Assembly: GCF_910592395.1 (NCBI RefSeq)
Contig: NC_088323.1
Coordinates: forward strand, 11,767,501-11,831,500
DNA: 64,000 bases
Source: Lineus longissimus
Taxonomy: Eukaryota; Nemertea; Pilidiophora; Heteronemertea; Lineidae
Direction of reading: 5' to 3'
The notes below the pieces were generated by a model, which did no database searches, was not told where the DNA came from, and saw nothing but the letters and a program-made list of their open reading frames with translations. How positions within the stretch are numbered: position 1 is the first letter of the stretch; the number at the start of each line of letters is the position of its first letter. The position numbers were made by a program, and so were the translations under genes. Shown here piece after piece: positions 1 through 10,167 of this stretch.

Positions 1-230
1 TTTTTGCAACAGTATCACTCTTGTTGCTATTCTCAGACCTGTCCTCTGTCTTAACTGGTTTGGACACAACTGTGCTGCCCTGAGGTGATGCCCTTCCATT
101 TGGCCTAAGATGGTGTTTATCTCTGGTATAAATCTGACCACCTTTGTTTTCAACTCTGTATGTTCTCTCTGACTTTCTTTCAACCACTTTCCCCTCTGAC
201 CATAACTTTGTGAGAGGATTCTGCATCCAA
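1..230 (-). pseudogene. Ty3/Gypsy-type integrase C-terminal end (partial)
   Basis: The minus strand reads through from about 228 to the left edge. The reading begins near TKLWSEGKVVERKSERTYRV and continues to YTRDKHHLRP. This matches the end of Ty3/Gypsy Pol, where the integrase C-terminal GPY/F-type fold ends in a '...YxRxxxHLRP' signature, followed by a low-complexity Ser/Thr/Lys tail. The integrase catalytic core is absent. The reading is cut at 231-232, exactly where the DIRS-associated inverted repeat begins, so the fragment was probably interrupted there. It lies on the same strand as the Gypsy gag at 9274-9997. Family assignment is from recalled motif shape, not a search. Confidence 0.6.
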
Positions 231-231
231 C

Positions 232-537
232 AATTGAGAAATTAAAGGAGACTTACCTTGGGTAAGGCGAACTTTGATGACAATTTCACGAAACGAACAA
301 AATACGGAGGAATTACATGAGATGACGTCACTGATTCCCGCCAGCAGTTATTTAGAGATTATTATAAAATCGATGACATGGAAAACACAAATTTCCAAAA
401 ACCACAAAACGAACCATCTCCATTTTGGGAGGGTTTCACCTAGGGAGGGCATGTAATTCCTCCGTATTTTGTTCGTTTCGTGAAATTGTCATCAAAGTTC
501 GCCTTACCCAAGGTAAGTCTCCTTTAATTTCTCAATT
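232..537. repeat. Perfect 87-bp inverted repeat at the 3' side of the DIRS element
   Basis: Positions 232-318 and 451-537 are exact reverse complements over 87 bases, separated by a 132-nt loop. The arms contain CTTACCTTGGGTAAG-type internal symmetry. The loop holds one TGACGTCA at 323-330. The structure lies about 390 nt downstream of the tyrosine-recombinase stop codon and directly abuts the Gypsy fragment, so it probably marks the 3' end of the DIRS-type element. DIRS elements are known to end in inverted or split direct repeats rather than LTRs. Perfect identity of the arms implies recent activity or homogenisation. Confidence 0.85.
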
Positions 538-929
538 TCACTTCACTCACTAAAATAACTACGGAATTCCATGAGAGGTTTAGAGCCCATGGAATCAATT
601 TTACAAATCAAATGCACACAATAAAATAGACGACTATTTCAAATTGAAACTTCAATTACTTTTAGTATAAAAACCTAAAAGTCAGTTTTCCTGATTCTCT
701 CATCAAACTGATCTAACAAAACAAAACCTAGATATCTACTTAATCAAAACTGTAGAAAAACAAAATAGTCATGTCTCCTGACAAAAACCTTTTCAACTAG
801 AAAGGTGTATAAACCATTGTCCTAAACTTCCAAACTTCCCTTAATACTTCACACACATGTGATACAAACAATGTACCAACCAGTCAAAAGTCTTATGATT
901 CATCAAACTTTCAATTACTTAATATCAAA
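538..929 (-). other. 3' noncoding region of the DIRS-type element
   Basis: AT-rich sequence between the recombinase stop codon and the inverted repeat. No ORF or recognisable motif was seen. It is presumed untranslated 3' sequence of the retroelement. Confidence 0.4.
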
Positions 930-2156
930 TTACTGTTTCTCTTGACTCTTCAAAATAGCTGAAGAGAAATCAGTATCATCCACAATAGGTTTCTTATAAT
1001 ATTTTCCAAAAACACATTCCTTATTCCAACTAGCTGTTTTTAGCATGGTATCCAAAGGAACTTTGGCCCTACTAGCCCCGGAAGTTGATGCCGCCCTCGT
1101 TGAATGAGTTGTAAAAATATCAAGATTTATGCCTGCAGCTACCAAGACTTTTCTGATCCAATTCGAAATTGTATCTTTACAAGCAGCACGATGGGGTTTC
1201 ACCATTGTGAGGAATAACCTCTTTTCTTTTCCTCTAATGTCTAGAGTCCTTTCCCAGTAAGCCTTTAACATTGTAATCACACATAATTTTCTATTTGGTG
1301 CGTATCCCACCATTGATATTTGTGATACATGATGTCCCGGACCGGACTGTTTAACCAAATCTCCAATCACAAAGGAAACTTTGGAAAAACTAATTTCCAT
1401 ATTGCGCACATCAAGTAAAGACAAAACCTGTCCTCTTTGCCCTGAAAACAGCAAGATCAACACTGCCAATTTCTGGGATAGTTCCAACAAGGACAACTTC
1501 CCTGCTGGAGGTAATGATTTCAGATAATTTAAGACCTTGCTTACATCCCAAATTACGTTGTACTTTGGGAGTGCAGGACGGAGTTTAAAAACTCCTTGCA
1601 TAAAACGGTGTACCATGCTGTGTTTACCAACCGGTAAACCATCAATATTGATGATTGTAGACAGAGCCGATCTTGCTGTGTTTAACGCACTATACCCTAA
1701 TTTTGCTTTATAGAACAACATAGTCAAGAATTCCAATACTTGATTCAGAGAGGGAGAAACTGAATCATTCATTTTTTCACTACAAAAGTCAAGCCATCTT
1801 TTGATGTACCCTTTGTACTGTTTTGTTGTTCTAGTACTCCAGGAGTGGAGTAATATATCGGTTGTGTCTTTTGAAAAGCCTCTATTGGTGAACGTTCTCC
1901 TGATAAAGTCACTACCGCTAGCTTCAGTTTCGGCTCTAGTCGATGTTGACGTTGAGGTTCCTGGGGAAGATATAACGAGTACTTCGGTAATATCCTTGGG
2001 ATGGCTACTAACAACTCTAGGGCCTGTACGAACCAAGGTCTTGATGGCCACACTGGCATGATCAGTAAGGTTTTCGTTTTCTCCATCACCACCTTCTGTA
2101 GGACTTTTCCCATTAGACTGAAAGGGGGAAAAACATAAGGATAATAGGTTGACCAA
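930..2156 (-). CDS. DIRS-type tyrosine recombinase (integrase)
   Basis: This 408-aa ORF belongs to the phage-integrase (tyrosine recombinase) superfamily. These enzymes integrate DIRS retroelement circles by a phosphotyrosine intermediate. Visible catalytic positions are Arg241 in FSGQRGQVLSLL, the H-x-x-R box at 351-354 (HSTRAAST), and Tyr386/387 in FGKYYKK. Residues 1-80 are Ser/Thr-rich and probably not part of the fold; the SAM-like core-binding region lies around 85-200. The ORF overlaps the upstream RT frame by 388 nt in another frame, as is usual in DIRS elements, so the first Met is only nominal. No internal stop was seen and the three catalytic boxes remain, so this is the least decayed part of the element. 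Confidence 0.85.
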   Translation of the reverse strand: MVNLLSLCFSPFQSNGKSPTEGGDGENENLTDHASVAIKTLVRTGPRVVSSHPKDITEVLVISSPGTSTSTSTRAETEASGSDFIRRTFTNRGFSKDTTDILLHSWSTRTTKQYKGYIKRWLDFCSEKMNDSVSPSLNQVLEFLTMLFYKAKLGYSALNTARSALSTIINIDGLPVGKHSMVHRFMQGVFKLRPALPKYNVIWDVSKVLNYLKSLPPAGKLSLLELSQKLAVLILLFSGQRGQVLSLLDVRNMEISFSKVSFVIGDLVKQSGPGHHVSQISMVGYAPNRKLCVITMLKAYWERTLDIRGKEKRLFLTMVKPHRAACKDTISNWIRKVLVAAGINLDIFTTHSTRAASTSGASRAKVPLDTMLKTASWNKECVFGKYYKKPIVDDTDFSSAILKSQEKQ

Positions 2157-3751
2157 TTCAAAGAGAATGCATCTACAGCGAATGCCTGTGGGTCAGGTCT
2201 CCATGAAACAAATATTTCTACTTTGTAATTTATTCTAGTGGCAAATAAATCTACATCAGGTGTGCCAAAAATTTTACATATTCTCTGGAAGACATTTTCC
2301 CTTACTGCCCATTCAATATCGTCATTGAATTTCCTCGATTCATTGTCAGCCAGGATGTTGGTAACCCCTGGTAGATGAGCAGCTGATATCCAGATATTCC
2401 TTCTTTGACACCAGAGCCAAATGGCTCTTGTAAGATCATACAACTGCTGTTTCATGGAACCTTGTTTATAAATACAGGCAACTGCTGTAGTGTTGTCCAT
2501 TTCTATCCTGATATGAGTGTCTCTGCAATCCACACAGAAAGTTTTGATTGTGAGAAAACCAGCCAAGAGTTCCAAATAATTAATGTGGAAATCTGATTCC
2601 GTCTTAGACCATCTGCCTCCCGTGGTCTTTTTCCCTTCTAAGACACCTCCCCATCCAGCTTTGGATGCATCGGAAGTAAGGTGTATATTAGGGTCAATTC
2701 TCACTATGGGTGCAGAAGTTACATCAATGTTACCTATCCACCATTGCAAATCTTCCACCACTGGTTTTGATAGAGTTATGTACTCTTCATAATTTCCTTT
2801 AAATTTCTGCAAAGCTTGATTTCTTACCATTTCCAATCTCTTGTAAAATAAGGGTGCTAGTGGAACTGCAGGTGTGCTTGCCACTAAATTCCCAATAAGT
2901 TTAGCCAACTCTCTTATTTCCACCTTGTCTTTGTTTAACTTAGTTTGACAGAGGTGTTTAATTTTCTCTTTTTTCCTTTGGGGTAATTGTATGATCATCT
3001 CAAGGGAGTCCAAAATAAAACCAATGAACTCTATCACTTGTGCTGGTGTTAGCAAAGATTTCAATTCATGAATGGTAAAACCCAGTAAGTCAAGCAAGGT
3101 GGTGGAATTCAAAATATTTTCCAAAGATTCTGCCTCTGAATCGTCAATCATGATAGAATCGTCTTTATAACCTACAATAGAGTGTCCCATTTCTCGTAGT
3201 TTTGCAAATACTGGTCTCATTATTTTGGTGAATATTCTTGGCGAGCTTCGCAGACCCTGAGGGAGAACAGTGAACTGATAATACTGTTCATGCCAACAGA
3301 ACCGAAGAAAGCGTCTTGAGCTTTCGTGGACTGGGACAGAAAAATATGCATCTTTGAGGTCAATGGATGCTGGTCTAACTAGGTTCAGTACATCTCTGAT
3401 GGTATCCATTTTAAAATGAATTTTGTCTACATTTTCATTGAACTGTTTCAAATTCAGAATTATTCTATGGGACCCATCTTTTTAGGCGTCAGGAACACAT
3501 TTGATATGTAGCTATCCGAAGAATAATCACACCGTTCAATGATGCCCTTGTCCAAAAAACCTGATAAGGCTAAGTCTAATAACACCGAGGATTTTTCATT
3601 TAGTAATATGGGTCTCAAGTGGTCTAAATGATTGGTTCGGGTTTATTTCACATTCCATCTTATATCCTAAAATTGTGGATAAAGTCCATGGGTCTGAAGT
3701 GATCGTTTGCCAATCTGCAAAAGCTTCAGCTATTTTCCCTGCTTTAAAATT
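1769..3751 (-). pseudogene. DIRS-type reverse transcriptase / RNase H / methyltransferase-like polyprotein (frameshifted)
   Basis: The long open part (3451-1769, 560 aa) carries RT motif A as SIDLKDAYFSVPV, motif B as LPQGLRSSPRIF, and the catalytic box as GYKDDS near residue 95. It is followed by RNase H (HLTSDASKAGWGG, then a later Asp and Glu) and the DVDLFATR...PPFSLMGKVL region found in DIRS elements as a methyltransferase-like domain. Related RT coding continues upstream to about 3751 but in other frames: one shift lies at the T/A run near 3477-3483 and another near 3620. The N-terminal part includes ITSDPWTLSTILGYK, typical of DIRS Pol. Coding is then cut at about 3752 by a dispersed repeat. 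YKDD rather than the common YLDD is a small deviation. Confidence 0.85.
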
Positions 3752-4175
3752 TTTTAGCTCAGCTGACAAAGTCAGCGGAGCTAGTAGAATAGCTGTTCAA
3801 ATGGTGTCCGTCCTGCAATCCATCCATCCATCCATCCATCCATCCATCTAGGGACCCATCTGTGGACAAAATTGGACATTTCTGATTGGGAAGGCCTAGC
3901 CACTTCGTTGACGGTGCTAAATTAGGAGTTGCCCAAGGTGAACTCAAAACACGAAAAATCAGCGCGATCCGACCTGTATTAAGAGAATGAGGTCATTTCG
4001 CGTTTAGATTTCTTTCCCTTTTTACCTCGGTCCACAGAGCAAATATTGTTTTCAAATGTGGCTGAATATTTTTTAATATTTTTAATTTTTTAACTTTTAA
4101 TGGAATTAATATAGTTTTCACCGCCAGTTGGCGCTGTAGGCACATTGACTGAATTTTGGCGATTTCAAATTTGGC
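3752..4175 (-). repeat. Dispersed repeat family A, copy 1
   Basis: The sequence starts TTTTAGCTCAGCTGACAAAG and is similar, in opposite orientation, to 28620-29002. Both share the blocks GACAAAGTCAGC, CAAATTAGGAGT/CTCCTAATTT, GGTCGGATCGC and CGCCAACTGGCGGTGAAAAC. This copy contains a (TCCA)n microsatellite at about 3820-3850. It interrupts the RT coding sequence of the DIRS element, which shows it inserted later. The ends look like a short nonautonomous element, but no target duplication was resolved. Confidence 0.75.
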
Positions 4176-4437
4176 GGTGGCTCAACTTTTTGCAAGCAGT
4201 GCCGCTGATTGGCCGATCGATAGAAGAGATGCCATCATTTAAAAATGGCGGTAGTCGCTGCTTCAATGAAGATGAGTGAACTTTCTCATGTTCAATCAGT
4301 TGATACTCTTTTAATCAACATGACCATGTACCTGAAATTTGTTTAGGTACTGAAAAGAGTCTATATAATTCAGATTTATCGATAGTTTTTTATAATATTG
4401 CGGAAATTTTGTGCACAAATTAGCGAAAGTTGGTGCT
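4176..4437. other. Noncoding, nothing recognised
   Basis: AT-rich sequence after family A with no ORF, repeat or motif that could be assigned. Confidence 0.4.
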
Positions 4438-4811
4438 CGTCTCATGTCATTTTAGAGCGAGAAATTTGTTTCCGTCGATCTCTACCACTGAAAAATCGCT
4501 TGCATAGCTTCGAATTTTTGTGAAAATAAGTATCTGAACTTGGTTTCAAATAGTCTAGAGAGTTACCTTTGTGGTGATACATATGGTATGTGATAAATAT
4601 TTGTAGAATTTGTAAAATTCGGTTCGTCTCATGTCATTTTAGAGCGAGAAATTTGTTTCCGTCGATCTCTACCACTGAAAAATCGCTTGCATAGCTTCGA
4701 ATTTTTGTGAAAATAAGTATCTGAACTTGGTTTCAAATAGTCTAGAGAGTTACCTTTGTGGTGATACATATGGTATGTGATAAATATTTGTAGAATTTGT
4801 AAAATTCGGTT
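4438..4811. repeat. Exact 187-bp tandem duplication
   Basis: Positions 4438-4624 and 4625-4811 are identical over the full 187-bp period. A diverged third, partial unit follows around 4920-4990 (TTTCAAATAGCCTACG compared with TTTCAAATAGTCTAGAG). Identity implies a very recent duplication or an assembly duplication. No coding content was recognised. Confidence 0.9.
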
Positions 4812-6420
4812 TTCAAACGTGCCGATGAAGCAAGCGATCTCGCGTGAATTTTGCAAGTCCTGATATGTCGACCGGGTGTCAAAAATCACTCGCCTAAATT
4901 CAATTCAAAGATCAAATATAATATCTGAACTTAGTTTCAAATAGCCTACGCAATTATCATTTCGGTGATATATAATGCATGCATGTAATAATTGATTAAT
5001 CTGCCTAAAACGCGCAATTAAAACGGCGAAAGATCGTGATAAACACTCTGGTGGCGGTCGCACTTAATAACGACCGGTAGGGCCCGGCGTCTGGCGGAGA
5101 AAAAAAGATAGCGCCCGGAGGTTGAAACGGGATTTTTATGCACTTTTAACTGTATATATATATGTTGTTTGGATGTATTTCTAACAGTTCTGTAACTTTG
5201 ATGACCAAGCTTGCGCCCAAAGTTGGTAAAATTGATGCTTGTTTATGGACTGCGCTAGCGACCGGAGAATTCGCCGTCGGCCATTTTGGCTACGGTCCCT
5301 GAGTTGTTATGGATGGCAATTTTGCAACAAATTTCGCCATTTACGTTTGTTTACAATTATTTTGAAAGTCACATTATGACATCGTAGTATGAATCCCACT
5401 GCAGTTTCGTTACGCAGCAATGCTCATGTTTTTGGTTTGCAATCCTGTACTGTCTGTACACTGCGCTGTGCATGGCTGTACTGTAGCTGTAAAAAAGACA
5501 AAAACCATAGCCAAGCCCTATAGGACAGGCTTAGAGTATAACTCAACAGGCCCTCATGATTCATTTGATGGACACCTTATTTGATAGTACCTCATCATTA
5601 AGTCCACTAGATCCTGTTCTGTCACATGTCGTAGACGATAGACAATTTTCAAAATGTAGTACACCACTCGCTCATCTTTAAGCCCAGCTCTCGGCTCACA
5701 TCATATGGGCACGGTTGGCTGTTGAGTGTTATGGTTCAGTCTGTGAGACTAATTTAAAGAGGTTACACTTTTATTTTGAATTGGAAAACAGCCCACAGGA
5801 CTGACTTTTCACTGAGTAATAAGTGTGCCCTTCGAAGGTTAAGTCTCTTTCTGGATTTGCTTCCATAGATGCCTTGTTCAGGATATCATCTGACCGATGC
5901 CTGATCAAGCACAGACTGTATCCGGTGGTGTACATTTCCCCGTCTATGTCACCCTTTTTTATTCAGTCAGTGTTAATTTCTCTTCTCTTTTTTTACAGAT
6001 CAACTGTTGTTGGTTATTGCAAGAGGAGTCGTTGGCACATTTCAAGTCCAGGAAAGCACTTGCTGTTCCCACATTCAGAGTAAGGTGTGCTTACTCGTTT
6101 TACTGCTTTCCATTCCCGGAGAGCGTTATCAAATATCTGCCGCAAGGCGCTTCAAATATCTGCCGAAAGGCATCAAATATCTGCCGCACCAATAAAGTTC
6201 ATTTTGTTAACCAACTCTTTATCTTCTTTTCTTCACATACAAAAAAGACCGTCCCAAACATTTGGCTGCATCCACTTCATAAATGTCCAGACAACAGTCG
6301 GTTCATTTGACCATTGTAAAGCACCAGGCCCCACCTCACAAAATACACTGTAATAATTATGTACCTTGTGTCCATGTGCATGTTATTAGTTACACCTACG
6401 CTGCATGAAGACAAGGACTC
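4812..6420. other. Noncoding or unrecognised, with a short 20-bp tandem motif
   Basis: No protein was recognised. A run with TTTTTTTACAG at about 5999 and AGAGTAAGG at about 6081 could bound a small plus-strand exon, but the 28-codon translation resembles nothing known. At 6127-6185 a motif containing TCAAATATCTGCCG repeats three times. The stretch separates DIRS gag from DIRS RT and is probably unrelated insertions. Confidence 0.35.
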
Positions 6421-6427
6421 CACTCTT

Positions 6428-6521
6428 TGACGTCACCACACAACTCCTTGACGTCATCACACACCCCACTACTGCAACAGCAATAGAAATGACTTTACGT
6501 CATAATACCAGGGTGACGTCA
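6428..6521. promoter_or_regulatory. Cluster of CRE-type TGACGTCA sites
   Basis: Three perfect TGACGTCA palindromes lie at 6428-6435, 6449-6456 and 6514-6521, with a near match TTACGTCA at 6495-6502, all within 94 bp. TGACGTCA is the binding site of CREB/ATF bZIP factors in animals. The cluster is just downstream of the DIRS gag remnant, so it may be a retroelement or host promoter or enhancer. Function is inferred from site density only. Confidence 0.4.
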
Positions 6522-6567
6522 ACTCAGTACTTCAGCATGCACTGATATAGCAAGAAGGTCTTTCGCA

Positions 6568-7046
6568 TCAGCACTTCTGCGTGCTAGACGTTATAGCTTC
6601 ACGTTGCCTCATAATAACGGTACCGACACACACTTGGCCCTTGCCTTCACCTATCCATTTCAGCTGAGCGCCAGGCCCTTGGGCCTCTTGTTGCTTTTTT
6701 TTGAAGTTCCCAACTTTTGGAGAACTATCCACCACTTTTGGGGCCGAATCAGATTTTTTGAACGAGGGTACCACCTGAGTGCTTACCTTACCTGGGGCTT
6801 CTACTTCTTGTCTTTTTGTGCCAGTTTGTTCTTTCCGAACCAGCGTCGTGGCAGAGGCCCCTGGCCCCTTTGGCTGTGGCCTAAAAAAGGCCTCTGTTCC
6901 AGGTTGCTGTTGTACTGCATGTCCTGTCTACGATATGGGTTGAACCAACCCATACGGCCTCTTCCCCTTCCGGTAAAGCGACGAAAATTTCTACCGAGCT
7001 TTCTGCCAAGATTATCCGCTTCCGAAAGATCTTTCATATCCTTTGC
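6568..7046 (-). pseudogene. DIRS-type gag, C-terminal part
   Basis: Two abutting minus-strand readings (7037-6801, then 6774-6568) form the end of a DIRS ORF1 (gag) protein. They contain an Arg/Gly-rich nucleic-acid-binding tract (GRGRGRMGWFNPYRR) and a Lys/Gln-rich tail. The sequence LAKDMKDLSEADN at 7046 upstream continues directly, in the same frame, from the gag segment at 8580-8902 once the intervening LINE is ignored. A stop separates the two readings at 6801. Confidence 0.65.
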
Positions 7047-8580
7047 CAGATTATTATTATTATTAAAAACATTTTTATAGCGCTTAACGTTGTTAAAACT
7101 TTACAATTTATAATAAAACATAACATTAATACATGATAGAATAAAAGTCATGACTAAAAAAAAAAAAAAAAAACGTGCAAAGGATTCAAAAGAATTTCTT
7201 AAAAATATGAGTTTTTAGTGCAGTTTTAAAACGACCCAGGGTACTCTGGCCACGAACACTATTTGGAAGCTCATTCCATAGCTTTGGTCCCGCCACTGCG
7301 AATGCAGAGGAGCCTATCACCCGGTTTGTGCGGATTTCCTTACACAGACCCATTGTACTTGACCGCAGGGAGCGTGAGGGTTTGTAAACTTCCAAGCAGT
7401 CTGCGAGATATTTTGGTGCGTAATCATGTAGACATTTGTAGACCATTAGATTAACCTTGTACTCGAGCCTTGCTTTCAAAGGAAGCCAGTGGAGTGCGCA
7501 CAGAACCGGAGTGATATGATCCCCTCTGGACACCCTAGTGACGAGACGAGCTGCCGAGTTTTGAACCAGTTGAAGCTTACGCACATTGGCCTCAGAGATG
7601 TTATATAGCAGACTATTTGCGTAGTCCAACCGCGAGACAACTAAGGTCCGCACTGCACTTGTTGCTGCTGATTTACTGAGCAAAGATCTTATCTTGCTTA
7701 TACAATAGAGATGGAAATTTGCCGCACGGCATACATTGTTAACATGCGTTTTCATGGACATTTCTCTGTCAAATGTTACACCAAGAATCTTGATGGTATC
7801 TCTCAGCTCAATTTCAGTATCGCCAATTTTCAATTTCAGATCAGACACATACTTCTGTAGGTTCTTTACACATGCAAGGAAAAATTCGGTCTTACTGTCA
7901 TTCAATTTCAGTTTGTTTCTCACCATCCATTCCTTAATTGACTCAACACATAGTGTAAGGCTCGAAATAACATTTTGCACCACGGTTGGGTTAGTTGGAT
8001 CAAAGATAATGTAGAGACCACTGTCATCAGCAAACAGTATATATGGCAGGAGGAATGATCGAATAATGTCGCCAAGAGGACTGTTGTATGCAGTGAACAA
8101 GAGAGGGCCCAGTACAGAACCCTGGGGAACTCTAAAAAGTAAGGGAACCTTATCTGATACAGCGTCTTTCACCGTCACCTCTTGTGACCTCCCCGTGAGA
8201 TAAGATTTGAACCACTGCAATGCTGATCCGGTAACCCCGAATCTATTCTCAAGACGTTTGAGGAGAATTGGGTGGTCCAGTGTGTCAAAAGCAGCAGACA
8301 GATCCAGTGCCACAAACAGAACAGCTTTGTTAGAATCCATGGCATGGACAATATCGTTGTGAACTTTAAGCAAGGCAGTTTCTGTGCTATGCTTAGCTCG
8401 ATATGCTGACTGCATTGGATCAAACAACCTGTTTGTGTCAAAGTGATCTGACAGCCTCTTTGACACAACCTTCTCAACAACTTTTGACATGAAAGGAAGG
8501 TTTGATACTGGACGGTAATTTGACGATACCTCAGGGTCTAGAGAGGGTTTCTTCAGAAGCGGGCGCACACAGATCCTCCC
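7047..8580 (-). mobile_element. CR1/jockey-type LINE, 5'-truncated, inserted in DIRS gag
   Basis: The element ends on the minus strand in a (TAA/AAT)n tail at 7047-7062, as CR1-like non-LTR retrotransposons do. An A/T homopolymer at 7157-7175 lies in its 3' noncoding part. The 5' end is truncated at about 8580, where its RT frame fuses to DIRS gag. ATCTG occurs at both junctions (about 7042-7047 and 8572-8580) and could be a short target-site duplication. The two flanks rejoin in frame as gag when the LINE is ignored, so the insertion boundaries are unusually clear. Confidence 0.85.
7186..8575 (-). CDS. LINE reverse transcriptase (C-terminal ~460 aa)
   Basis: The open frame runs from 8619 to 7186 (477 aa), but its first ~14 codons are DIRS gag DNA read in a foreign frame, so LINE coding begins near VRPLLKKPSLDPEVSSNYRP. 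RT blocks are clear: NYRPVSNLPFMSKVVEKV, ALDLSAAFDTLDH (motif A), VPQGSVLGPLLF (motif B) and ILFADDSG (catalytic FADD). The C-terminal LQLVQNSAARLVTR...LPLKARLEYK and a final LWNELPNSVR...FKTALKTHIFK are typical of CR1/jockey-clade proteins. The endonuclease and ORF1 are missing (5' truncation), so it cannot move alone. RVPQGS has Arg where Gly or Ser is usual. Confidence 0.9.
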
Positions 8581-9218
8581 TGAACAAAGTTTTTTGGCCA
8601 ATCGGTTGCTCAGCAGCACATTATTTATCGTAGGGTTCCGGTAGATCGAAATTAATCAAATCCTTCCTAAATTGGCAAGCTTTAGTGAAGGCACTTGACA
8701 CTATACGGAACGAGTCAGTCAGGCTGTCAAGAAGTTCATTCTGGTGAACTTGTTTCGCTGACCAGGAAGTTTGAATCAGCTGAATAATGGGAACCAAGCT
8801 TTTCAACATAAGAAGCTGCTGTTTTTGAATGTTCCCATCCACAAATCTGGTTGTTTTCTTCAGTCTGTTGTAGACTACTGAATTGGTCCTAGGCACCGTC
8901 ATGTTAGGACAGTTTTCCGGAAAAGGGTACTTGTTTAAAGTTTTTTTCTAATCTATCTTCGTTTGGTTTCATGCGAAGACCACTATTTACAATGGAGGCA
9001 ATAGCCTCTAGCAGTGCTGGACCATGTGCATCATCTTTTTGAAAGAACTGTTGCAGGTCTGCCAAACAGTTGTCTAGCTCCACATTATCAGAAGCAACAT
9101 TAGTAGCCGAATTATCTTTCGAAACTGGAGTATCTAGGCCTGCAAGGGGGTCATCCTGTTCACACTCCCCCTCCTCAAGGTTCAAAATCGCCGATGTCCT
9201 CAGTTGGCATGAGCGCAT
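8580..9218 (-). pseudogene. DIRS-type gag, N-terminal and middle part
   Basis: The readings at 9218-8904 and 8902-8621 lie in adjacent frames and together resemble DIRS ORF1. There is an acidic N-terminus, then CPNMTVPRTNSVVYNRLKKT, then a helical region (LLMLKSLVPIIQLIQTSW) and LPEPYDK, where an in-frame TAA interrupts. Coding continues past that stop to about 8575 and rejoins 7046. A frameshift lies near 8925-8950. Assignment rests on recalled gag features and on strand and order relative to the RT and recombinase at 3751-930; gag is weakly conserved, so confidence is moderate. Confidence 0.6.
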
Positions 9219-9273
9219 AAGCTTCCTTGGCTTAACCGGTGACTACAGCCGCCAACCTAGGTGCCCATGAGTC

Positions 9274-9997
9274 TCAGTCCCACTCATTTGCTGTAGTGAG
9301 GCGTTCGAACATACCTAAGTAGGCCTCGATGTCTTCCCCAGCTGCCAGCTTTGGGATCTTTGGTCCATACTTACCATACCTCCCAGCCATGTCCGACCGT
9401 GAATGATCAGCCACTCTCTGTGTTATTTCTTGCTCACGCATTCTGGAGATTTCAAGTTCCATTTTTAACCCTTTTTTTCTAATTCCAACCTTTCCCTGTC
9501 TAGCCTCCTGCTGCTTGCGTTCAAATCTCTGTCTCTCAAACTCAATCTCCACGTCACGCTCTCGTCTCTCATGCTCAATCACGGCGTCACTCTCTCGTCT
9601 CTCACGCTCAATCACGGCGTCACTTTCTCGTCTCTCACGCTCAATCACGGCGTCGCGCTCTGCTTTTTCACGCTCAATTTGTGCCATCCTAATGGCATGA
9701 GCCTTTTTATCACGCTCCAATTCAGTGCTTACATCCATACTACCATTTACCTTGTTCTCTTTTACAGGACGCGACACCGCCACCCTTTGTAGGCGTGGAC
9801 TTGGCTTGAGGACTGGCCATTACCTTGGCCTCATGAAAACTCTGTATAAATGCCTTTACCCGAGTCTCTTCTTGTTCTTCATGCTCTTTCAGTATGTCTA
9901 TAACCTGTGACTTAATCAGCCCAGCATAACTTAACCCACGTTCGTCACACAACACACGCAACTCAGCAACCGTCAGCTTGGTTAAGTTTTCAGGCAA
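9274..9997 (-). pseudogene. Ty3/Gypsy-type gag with SAP-like N-terminus and charged coiled coil (broken)
   Basis: An 85-aa reading (9997-9740) starts with a SAP-like helix pair (LTVAELRVLCDERGLS). A 169-aa reading in another frame (9783-9274) contains four imperfect repeats of ERERRESDAVIE, a strongly charged coiled coil, and then GEDIEAYLGMFERL, the usual start of the Gypsy capsid domain. A frameshift lies around 9740-9783. Coding stops abruptly at 9274 inside the capsid N-terminus, next to the presumed 5' end of the DIRS element. Strand agrees with the integrase end at 1-230. Confidence 0.65.
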
Positions 9998-10146
9998 CAG
10001 CTTTCATGCCACCGTAAGATTCACACTCAACATATACAATGATTGAACAGGTTACAGATATTGTGACCAAATTCGTCTCAAGTTTGCTTACTACCAAAAT
10101 ACAAATAAAAAACTACAATTTAGCCAATTTGCTACATATATGTGAC

Positions 10147-10167
10147 CAGACCCCACATCTGGTACCA
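10147..10167 (-). other. Candidate primer-binding site and LTR 3' edge
   Basis: On the minus strand the sequence CGTCACA is followed one base later by TGGTACCAGATGTGGGG. This is the arrangement of an LTR ending in CA next to a primer-binding site beginning TGG. It lies about 150 nt upstream of the Gypsy gag ATG at 9997, as expected. The other LTR edge was not found and the primer tRNA was not identified. Confidence 0.4.

Noticed and set aside
6127-6185. Threefold TCAAATATCTGCCG motif as a CRISPR-like array
   Set aside because: Only three units with spacers of a few bases in animal-type DNA; it is a minisatellite.
9515-9910. Plus-strand ORFs rich in Ser, Arg and Leu
   Set aside because: They are antisense shadows of the repeated ERERRESDAVIE coiled coil of the Gypsy gag.
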